From the NCBI RefSeq assembly GCF_019218885.1, contig NZ_JAHUWT010000001.1:1054001-1118000 (forward strand): a stretch of 64,000 nucleotides of DNA. The letters run 5' to 3'. The translations under genes were made by a program, and so were the position numbers. The DNA comes from Bordetella sp. BOR01. GTDB taxonomy: Bacteria; Pseudomonadota; Gammaproteobacteria; Burkholderiales; Burkholderiaceae_B. The notes below the pieces were generated by a model. It worked only from the letters and a program-made list of their open reading frames with translations. It was not told where the DNA came from and did no database searches. Positions 58,163 through 64,000 of this stretch are shown in pieces (the first letter of the stretch is position 1; every line of letters begins with the position of its first letter).

Positions 58163-59086
58163 ATGATCTCACCTGCGCAGGATCCGTACGCCTCGCGTAC
58201 GGATCGCAGTTCCGCCATCATTGCCCGCCAGGACCCGGTGGTCTATGGCGATGGAAAGTACGCCGATGCATTGTCGGCCGAACAAGTCCAGGGCTACGAC
58301 CGCGATGGCTTCCTGCTGCTGGAAAATGTGTTTTCCGAAGCGGAAGTGCAAGCCCTGGTCGCCGAGGTCGAGCGCATGACGCGCGATCCCGCCATCGTGC
58401 GCCGCGAAGAGGCCATCACCGAGCCGGGCAGCAATGCCGTGCGTTCGATCTTCATGGTGCATGTGCTCAATTCCATGCTTGCGCGCCTGACCCGCGATCC
58501 GCGCTTGTCCAACGTGGCGCGCCAGTTGCTGGGTTCCGAGGTGTACATCCACCAGTCGCGCGCGAACATGAAGCCCGGCTTCAAGGGCAAAGAGTTCTAC
58601 TGGCATTCCGATTTCGAGACCTGGCACGTGGAAGACGGCATGCCGTCGATGCGCGCGCTCAGTTGCTCGGTGCTGCTGAGCGACAACAATGAGTGCAACG
58701 GCCCGCTGATGCTGGTGCCTGGTTCGCACCGCCAGTTCATCTCGTGCGTGGGCGAAACGCCGAGCGACCACTACAAGCAGTCGCTGAAGAAGCAGGAATA
58801 CGGCGTGCCCGATCCTGTCAGCCTGCAACTGCTGGTCGAGCAGGGCGGTATCCGTACCATGATGGGCAAGGCCGGCTCGGTGGTGTTTTTCGACTGCAAC
58901 ACGATGCACGGGTCGAACAGCAATATCTCGCCGTGGCCGCGCGCCAATGTCTTCATGGTCTACAACAGCATGGAGAACACACTGAACCCGCCGAAGTACG
59001 GGCTGAATCCCAGGCCCGAGCACATCGCCACCCGCAAGGCGTTCAAGGCTGTGACGCCGCTGGACAAGCTGAAGCTGGTGGAATAA
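58163..59086 (+). CDS. ectD: Ectoine 5-hydroxylase
   Basis: A 307-residue Fe(II)/2-oxoglutarate dioxygenase that converts ectoine to 5-hydroxyectoine. The iron triad is His148 and Asp150 (FYWHSDFETWH) and His249 (NTMHGSNSN). The EctD consensus FYWHSDFETWHVEDGMP is intact. AAGGAGG lies 7 bases before the ATG. It is the last ect gene and is followed by a strong terminator. No aspartokinase (ask_ect) gene is in this operon. Confidence 0.97.
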   Translation: MISPAQDPYASRTDRSSAIIARQDPVVYGDGKYADALSAEQVQGYDRDGFLLLENVFSEAEVQALVAEVERMTRDPAIVRREEAITEPGSNAVRSIFMVHVLNSMLARLTRDPRLSNVARQLLGSEVYIHQSRANMKPGFKGKEFYWHSDFETWHVEDGMPSMRALSCSVLLSDNNECNGPLMLVPGSHRQFISCVGETPSDHYKQSLKKQEYGVPDPVSLQLLVEQGGIRTMMGKAGSVVFFDCNTMHGSNSNISPWPRANVFMVYNSMENTLNPPKYGLNPRPEHIATRKAFKAVTPLDKLKLVE

Positions 59087-59116
59087 GGCGGGCCGTCCAG
59101 GCAGCCTGTCGTACCG

Positions 59117-59147
59117 AGCCCCGGAGCCTGCCGCTCCGGGGCTTTTT
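59117..59147 (+). terminator. Rho-independent terminator after ectD
   Basis: AGCCCCGGAGC and its exact complement (11-bp arms) surround a 5-nt loop and run into a T-tract (59143-59147). It lies 30 bases after the ectD stop. Confidence 0.92.
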
Positions 59148-59183
59148 GCTGGCCAGGCCTTGGGGCCGATCGAGGAGGATGTT

Positions 59184-59215
59184 CTGTACGTACAGCTTGT
59201 ACGTATCGATGTACA
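59184..59215. promoter_or_regulatory. TGTAC/GTACA operator cluster before the acid-sugar operon
   Basis: CTGTACGTACAG (59184-59195) is a perfect 12-bp palindrome, and TGTAC-N8-GTACA follows at 59198-59215. Both lie 75-110 bp before the permease gene. The GntR/UTRA regulator at the end of this operon is the natural candidate to bind them. Confidence 0.6.
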
Positions 59216-59291
59216 CTAGCGTTTTCCGCGCCGGCGTATCCGGATTTTCCTGGTTGGCCGGCCCCTGATAAAAGGTCCTGGAGACACGTAC

Positions 59292-60320
59292 ATGAACTCC
59301 GAAGTTTCCCGCTTTCCCATGTTTTCGGCCATGATGAAAGTGCCGGGCGGGCTGATGCTGCTGCCGCTGATCCTGGGCTCCATCATCGGCACGTTCGCGC
59401 CCGACGCGCTGGCCGTCGGCGGCTTTACCACCGCATTGTTCAAGAACAGCGCGCTGCCCTTGATCGCCCTGCTGATCTTCGCCACGGGTACGCAAGTGAA
59501 CATGCGCACCGGCGGCCCCATCCTGGCCACGGCGGGGACCATCCTCTTGATGAAGACGCTGGTGCCCGCCACGCTGATCGTGCTGCTGGGCAGCTACGTG
59601 GGCCTGGATGGCATCATGGGCGTGTCGATCCTGGCGATGCTGGCGGCGTTCGACAACAGCAACGGCGGCCTGTGGCTGGCCTATACAGGGCAATACGGCG
59701 ACAGCCGCGACCGCGGCGCCTATGTGGCCAGTGCGGTCAACGACGGCCCGTTTTTCAGCCTGCTGTTCCTGGGGGCCTCGGGCCTGGCCGATATCCCGGT
59801 GACGGCGCTGGTGGCCGCGCTGGTGCCGTTCCTGCTGGGCGTGGCGGTGGGCAACCTCGACGTGCAATGGCGCAACGTGCTCAAGCCGGTGCCCAACATC
59901 GTGATCCCGTTCTTCGCTTTTTCCCTGGGTACCGGTATCAACCTGGGCGCCGTGGTGTCCGGCGGCATGACCGGCCTCGTGCTGGGCCTGTTGATCAGCC
60001 CCATTACCGGCTTCCTGGTGTACCTGGGCTATCGCTACATCCTGCGGCGCGGCGGCAAAAGCGGCATCGGCTTTGCCGCGGGCACCACGGCCGGCAACGC
60101 CATCGCCACGCCAGCCGTGGTGGCGGCCGCCGACCCGTCGCTGCAGCAATATGTCGGCACCGCCACCGCGCAAGTTGCCGCGTGCGTGCTAATCAGTTCG
60201 ATCCTGGCCCCGTTGCTGGCGTCATACTTCCTGAAGCGGGCCGGCGAACTGAAACCCGCCGACGACGTGGCCGTCGCAATGGGCGCACCGGCCCAGCCGG
60301 CCCCCGAGGCAAGGGTTTGA
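59292..60320 (+). CDS. 2-keto-3-deoxygluconate permease family transporter (KdgT)
   Basis: A 342-residue inner-membrane protein with about ten helices, matching the KdgT family of proton-coupled 2-keto-3-deoxygluconate transporters: MLLPLILGSIIGTFAPDAL, NNS-type motif FDNSNGGLWLAYTGQYG and IPFFAFSLGTGINLGAVVSGG. Its operon partners process four-carbon acid sugars, so it probably imports an aldonate such as D-threonate or D-erythronate rather than KDG (inference). First gene of the four-gene operon. Confidence 0.87.
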   Translation: MNSEVSRFPMFSAMMKVPGGLMLLPLILGSIIGTFAPDALAVGGFTTALFKNSALPLIALLIFATGTQVNMRTGGPILATAGTILLMKTLVPATLIVLLGSYVGLDGIMGVSILAMLAAFDNSNGGLWLAYTGQYGDSRDRGAYVASAVNDGPFFSLLFLGASGLADIPVTALVAALVPFLLGVAVGNLDVQWRNVLKPVPNIVIPFFAFSLGTGINLGAVVSGGMTGLVLGLLISPITGFLVYLGYRYILRRGGKSGIGFAAGTTAGNAIATPAVVAAADPSLQQYVGTATAQVAACVLISSILAPLLASYFLKRAGELKPADDVAVAMGAPAQPAPEARV

Positions 60321-60322
60321 AC

Positions 60323-61540
60323 ATGGCGCCCTTCATCGCCGTCGTCGCCGACGACCTGACCGGGTCGGGCGACACCGCTGTGCAGTTCGTGCGCGCGGGG
60401 TGGCCCACGCAATTGTCGGTAGGGCGGGCCAGCCAGGCGCTGGCCGACCCGGCCGCCAGCCAGGCCGAGGTCATCGCGGTCACCACGCACAGCCGCCCCT
60501 TGCCCGCCCCGCAGGCGGCCGCCGTGGTGGGCGGCGACGTGGCGGCCTTGCGTGCTGCCGGCGTGCGGCGCCTGTACAAGAAGGTGGACTCGACCCTGCG
60601 CGGCGCCTTCAAGGCCGAGATCGACGCGGCGCGCCACGCCTGGCGCGACGATGCGATTGCGGTGGTGTGCCCGGCATTTCCCGCCACGGGCCGCACCGTG
60701 CGCGACGGCGTCCTGTACGTGGACGGCCGGCCGGTCACCGAGACTTCGGCTGCCACCGACCCGGTCACGCCCGTGACCGAAAGCCATATTCCCACGCTGT
60801 TGGGCGGCGCCCAGTTGGCCGTCATCGATGGCGAGTCTGCCCGTGCCCTGGCCGACCGCATCCTGGCCGCGGGTACCGTGGTGGTAGTGGATGCGCAAAC
60901 CCCCGCCGACATGGACCGCCTGGCCCATGCCATCGTGCTGATCGGCGAACGCGCGTTGCCGGTCGGGTCCGGCGGTTTGGCGGCACCGCTGGCGCGGTTG
61001 TGGGCGGGGGCTGAATCGCGTGGCGCGGTCATTGTGGTGGTGACTTCGCAGCACAGCGCGGCGCGCCGCCAGGCAGCCGCCCTGCAGGTCGCCGGCGCGC
61101 AAGCCTGGTCGCCCACCTTGGCGCAATTGGCCGATGACGCGGCCTGGCGCGCCTGGTCTGCGCAGGTATGCCGAGCAACGGCATCGGCGCACGGGCAGCC
61201 GGCCACGCTGTTGTTGCTGGCCCCGGAAGGCCGGCGCGATGGCCTGGATTCGGATAAGGTGGCGGCGCGCCTGGGCGAGCTGGCCGGGCAACTGATTCAG
61301 GCTGGCGGCACCGCAGGCGTGGTGGCCACCGGAGGTGACGGCGCCAGCGCCGTGCTGGCCGCCTTGCAGGCCGGCGGTATCGCACTGGTCGACGAGGTAA
61401 CCGGCGGCGTGCCGCTGGGCACCCTGACCGGCGGGCCGGCAGCCGGCCTGCCCATCGTGACCAAGGCAGGCGGCTTCGGCACCGACGATGTATTGATCCG
61501 GGCCGCAAGCGCGGTCCGCGAACGGAGATTCCAAGCATGA
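60323..61540 (+). CDS. Four-carbon acid sugar kinase (DUF1537 family)
   Basis: A 405-residue kinase of the OtnK/DtnK/DenK group. The N-terminal substrate-binding domain begins VVADDLTGSGDTAVQFVRAG, with KKVDSTLRGAFKAEID; the C-terminal nucleotide-binding domain has ATGGDGASAVLAAL and GTLTGGPAAGLPIVTKAGGFG. It should phosphorylate D-threonate or D-erythronate at C4. With PdxA2 next door, D-threonate kinase (DtnK) is most likely. ATG at 60323 is 2 bp after the permease stop, with AAGGG upstream. Confidence 0.88.
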   Translation: MAPFIAVVADDLTGSGDTAVQFVRAGWPTQLSVGRASQALADPAASQAEVIAVTTHSRPLPAPQAAAVVGGDVAALRAAGVRRLYKKVDSTLRGAFKAEIDAARHAWRDDAIAVVCPAFPATGRTVRDGVLYVDGRPVTETSAATDPVTPVTESHIPTLLGGAQLAVIDGESARALADRILAAGTVVVVDAQTPADMDRLAHAIVLIGERALPVGSGGLAAPLARLWAGAESRGAVIVVVTSQHSAARRQAAALQVAGAQAWSPTLAQLADDAAWRAWSAQVCRATASAHGQPATLLLLAPEGRRDGLDSDKVAARLGELAGQLIQAGGTAGVVATGGDGASAVLAALQAGGIALVDEVTGGVPLGTLTGGPAAGLPIVTKAGGFGTDDVLIRAASAVRERRFQA

Positions 61541-62592
61541 CGCAAGATCAAACCCCTCATCGCATTCCCACCCTGGCGGTCACTTTGGGTGACGTGGCAG
61601 GGATCGGGCCCGAAATCACGGCCAAGATGCTGCTGGGGCATGACGACCTGCGCCAGCGTGCGCGCCTGGTGGTGGTGGGCGATGCGGCAGCCCTGCGCAA
61701 AGCCGCGCAGGCGCTCGGCGCCGACGCATCGCGGGTACGCGTGGTCGAAGGGCCCGAACAGGTCGAGAACACGCCGGGCATCATCGAAGTCATCCAGGCC
61801 GGGCCATCGCTCGACCACGTACCGCTGGGCGAGCTGAGCGGCGATGCCGGCGACGGGTCGGTGCGCTTTGTCACCACGGCGTGTGCCCTGGCGCGCGAAG
61901 GCCGCATTGACGGCATCGTCACGGCGCCGCTGAACAAGGCCGCCATGCATATGGCCGGCCACAAATGGCCCGGTCATACCGAATTGCTGGCGCATGAATT
62001 CGGCGTCAAGACTTTCTCGCTGGTGCTGTCGGCCGGCGACCTGTACATCTTCCATGCCACGACCCACGTGTCGTTGCGCCAGGCCATCGACGACGTCACG
62101 CCGCAGCGCATGCGGGCCGTGCTGCGCCTGGCCGGCTCGTTCGCACGCGCGCTGGGGCGCGGCGACGAGCCCGTGGCCGTGGCGGGCCTGAACCCGCACG
62201 CGGGCGAGAACGGTATTTTCGGCAGCGAAGACGCCGACATCCTGGCGCCCGCGGTGGCCGAGGCCAACGCGGCCGGCATTCGCGCAGCCGGTCCCATTCC
62301 GGCCGACGCGCTGTTCCCGCAAGCGGTGCGCGGCAAATGGAAGTTCGTCATTGCCTGCTATCACGACCAGGGGCATGCGCCTTTCAAGTCGGTGTATGGC
62401 GATGACGGCGTCAACATCACCGTGGGCTTGCCGGTGGTGCGCGTCTCGGTCGATCATGGCACGGCCTTCGATATCGCGGGCAAGGGCGTGGCGCGCGAAG
62501 AAAGCCTGGTGCTGGCCGCCGAACGGGCCGCCCACCTGGCCCCGGGGTGGACGCAGGTATGGGAAACTGCGCGCTCCACTACCGGAGGCTGA
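61537..62592 (+). CDS. pdxA2: 4-phospho-D-threonate/erythronate 3-dehydrogenase (PdxA2)
   Basis: A 351-residue NAD-dependent dehydrogenase of the PdxA family. Visible are GDVAGIGPEI, TAPLNKAAMHMAGHKWPGHTE (split), metal-binding HD in ACYHDQGHAPFK and NITVGLPVVRVSVDHGTAFD. Placed after a DUF1537 kinase it is the PdxA2 type, which oxidises 4-phospho-D-threonate and decarboxylates it to dihydroxyacetone phosphate, rather than the vitamin B6 enzyme. It overlaps the kinase by 4 bases (ATGA). Confidence 0.88.
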   Translation: MTQDQTPHRIPTLAVTLGDVAGIGPEITAKMLLGHDDLRQRARLVVVGDAAALRKAAQALGADASRVRVVEGPEQVENTPGIIEVIQAGPSLDHVPLGELSGDAGDGSVRFVTTACALAREGRIDGIVTAPLNKAAMHMAGHKWPGHTELLAHEFGVKTFSLVLSAGDLYIFHATTHVSLRQAIDDVTPQRMRAVLRLAGSFARALGRGDEPVAVAGLNPHAGENGIFGSEDADILAPAVAEANAAGIRAAGPIPADALFPQAVRGKWKFVIACYHDQGHAPFKSVYGDDGVNITVGLPVVRVSVDHGTAFDIAGKGVAREESLVLAAERAAHLAPGWTQVWETARSTTGG

Positions 62593-62596
62593 TCCC

Positions 62597-63499
62597 ATGG
62601 CGTCGCCCGCCGATCCCGACGCACCGCTGGACCGGTCCAGCGGCCATCCCCTGCATGTTCAGGTTGCCCAGGCGCTGCGTCGCGATATCCGCGGCCGGCA
62701 ATGGGCGCCGGGCACGGTACTGCCCAGCGAGGCCGTGCTGTGCCAGCAGTTCGGCGTGGCCCGCAGCGTGGTGCGGCAGGCGTTGGCGGCGCTGGTGGCC
62801 GAAGGCCTCATACGGCGCGATCCCGGCCGCGCGCCCACCGTGGCGCCAGCCCTGGAACACCATCGCATGGTGCAGCGTTCGACCGGGCTGTTCGAGCAAT
62901 TCGCCAACACGGGCACGGCGCTGCTGACGCGCGTACTGCATTGCGAACCGGCCGCGCCACCCCCGGACGTGGCCGCCTTTTTCGGTTCCGACGACACCTT
63001 GTTGCTCGAGCGCCTGCGCCGTGTCGACGACGAGCCGCTGGCCTTCGTGCGTACCTGGCTGCCGCGCGCGAGGTTGCCCGGGCTGTCCGCGGCCCATTTG
63101 CAGGACACCTCGCTGCATCGCACCCTGGTGCAGCGCTTCGGCCTGCATCCGGGCCGGGGGCGCAATCGCATACGCGCCGTGGGGGCCGACGCCGCGCTGG
63201 CCAGCGTACTGCAAGTGCCGGCCGGTAGCCCCTTGCTGATGCTGGAAGGGCAGGGGTTCGACCAGCATGGCCAGCCCCTGGAATGGTTCACCACGTGGCA
63301 TCGCGCCGAGAAGCTGGTGTTCGATGTGGATGTCAGCCCGGCGGGCGAGCACATCCAGGCCGCCTTGCCCCGCGCGGCAACCGCCACGGCGGCCATACCC
63401 GATGCGGCACCCGTCGCGCCGCAATCGCTGGAACCGGTCGAGGCGGCCCTGAGCGCCGCGCTCGACACGGTGCGCCGCCTGCGGCGCGGCGAAACCTAG
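62597..63499 (+). CDS. GntR-family (UTRA domain) transcriptional regulator
   Basis: A 300-residue regulator. The winged HTH is in residues about 15-80 (GTVLPSEAVLCQQFGVARSVVRQALAALVAEGLIRRDPG, split by variable positions); a UTRA ligand-binding domain follows (about 95-240: RLRRVDDEPLAFVRTWLP, LMLEGQGFDQHGQPLEWFTTWHRAEKLVF). The C-terminal 50 residues are Ala-rich and poorly conserved. A GGAGG site lies before the ATG at 62597. Last gene of the acid-sugar operon, probably autoregulatory through the TGTAC palindromes upstream. Confidence 0.88.
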   Translation: MASPADPDAPLDRSSGHPLHVQVAQALRRDIRGRQWAPGTVLPSEAVLCQQFGVARSVVRQALAALVAEGLIRRDPGRAPTVAPALEHHRMVQRSTGLFEQFANTGTALLTRVLHCEPAAPPPDVAAFFGSDDTLLLERLRRVDDEPLAFVRTWLPRARLPGLSAAHLQDTSLHRTLVQRFGLHPGRGRNRIRAVGADAALASVLQVPAGSPLLMLEGQGFDQHGQPLEWFTTWHRAEKLVFDVDVSPAGEHIQAALPRAATATAAIPDAAPVAPQSLEPVEAALSAALDTVRRLRRGET

Positions 63500-63574
63500 C
63501 TTCGTATCCGCGCTCGTGCGCCGCCTGGCGTGGGTGCTATGCTTGGCGGCCACTTCGTCCACGCCCGCGCCGCC

Positions 63575-64000
63575 ATGACTGCACGCATCGCCAGCCTGCA
63601 CATCTATCCCATCAAATCCTGCGCCGCCATCGATCTGGCCGAGTCGCCCATCGACCGTGCCGGCCTGGCGGGCGACCGGCGCTGGATGATCCTGACGGCG
63701 CAAGGCCAGTTCATGACACAACGCCAGTGGCCCGCCATGGCGCTGATCCGCCCGGCCATCACGGCCCGGCACCTGGAACTGCACGCGGCCGGCATGCCGG
63801 TGCTGCAGGTTCCGCTCGACGATTCCCAACTGGCCGCCGTGGCGCGTCCGGTCACGGTCTGGAAAGACACGGTGCCCGCGCGCGATGAAAGCGCCGAGGC
63901 TGCCGCCTGGATCAGCCAGGTGCTGGGCCAGGACTGCGTGCTGGTCAAGCTGGATGCGCAGGCGCGGCGTCCCGCCCGGCCCGAATGGGTCGAACGCTGG
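63575..64000 (+). CDS. MOSC domain protein, 3'-truncated by the window edge
   Basis: The first 142 residues of a protein beginning ARIASLHIYPIKSCAAIDLAESPIDRAGLAGDRRWMI (split), the MOSC N-terminal beta-barrel pattern, with MTQRQWPAMALIRP following. MOSC proteins are related to the C-terminal domain of molybdenum cofactor sulfurase and handle sulfur or molybdenum-cofactor-linked substrates. The catalytic C-terminal part lies outside the window. It is transcribed in the same direction as the preceding regulator but separated by 75 bp. Confidence 0.85.
   Translation, partial: MTARIASLHIYPIKSCAAIDLAESPIDRAGLAGDRRWMILTAQGQFMTQRQWPAMALIRPAITARHLELHAAGMPVLQVPLDDSQLAAVARPVTVWKDTVPARDESAEAAAWISQVLGQDCVLVKLDAQARRPARPEWVERW

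Noticed and set aside
61537-62592. PdxA of pyridoxal phosphate synthesis
   Set aside because: The operon context (DUF1537 kinase, KdgT-type permease, GntR regulator) indicates the catabolic PdxA2 type.

Overview
The window reads as chromosomal DNA of a high-GC betaproteobacterium of the family Alcaligenaceae, close to Bordetella or Achromobacter. This is an inference from three things: the gene families (Bug-type binding proteins, a rho/trxA pair next to parE-parC, a KdkA-type Kdo kinase, an ectABCD operon with a MarR regulator), the strong GC bias at third codon positions, and dispersed GGTGTCAGGC/GCCTGACACC hairpins. No rRNA, tRNA, CRISPR array, prophage or insertion sequence was seen. The first gene (FtsX-like permease) and the last (MOSC protein) are cut by the window edges.

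Layout. 0-3.4 kb: permease, truncated haemoglobin and Kdo kinase in one tightly overlapped run. 3.7-8.7 kb: a potFGHI-type polyamine ABC transporter, a Spx/ArsC-like protein and a 3-methyladenine DNA glycosylase. 8.7-14.3 kb: YrbL-like kinase, rmuC, aidB, rpiA and phoU; three 11-bp-spaced PhoB-type half-sites lie before phoU. 14.4-20.2 kb: a minus-strand accessory operon (binding protein, fused ABC permease-ATPase, amidase, orphan EctC-like cupin, DUF1989 protein, GntR/FCD regulator) with a promoter and palindromic operator candidate at its head. 20.5-28.3 kb: yggX, argA, an acyl-CoA ligase/acyl-CoA dehydrogenase/binding-protein operon divergent from an AraC regulator, and a non-canonical SDR. 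28.4-46.1 kb: mostly housekeeping genes (hrpA, queH, glnE, yhdP, rho, trxA, parE, parC). 46.3-55 kb: a fused TRAP transporter with its TAXI binding protein, a class III aminotransferase, an M81 metallopeptidase, a Bug protein and an RpiR regulator, all on the minus strand. 55.2-59.1 kb: ectR-ectA-ectB-ectC-ectD, with a good sigma-70 promoter and a strong terminator. 59.3-63.5 kb: a four-carbon acid-sugar operon (KdgT-type permease, DUF1537 kinase, PdxA2, GntR/UTRA regulator).

The most interesting points are these. (1) The 14.4-20.2 kb operon combines three enzyme families that act on C-N bonds of amidines and amides with a fused importer; its EctC paralogue keeps the ectoine-synthase active-site residues, although a complete ectABCD operon lies 40 kb away. 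(2) A ~93-bp compound hairpin element occurs twice in opposite orientation, and a third partial copy shows a compensatory base-pair change. (3) The phoU promoter region carries a triple Pho-box-like array. (4) Several clean palindromes sit beside locally encoded regulators (GntR/FCD, RpiR, EctR, GntR/UTRA).
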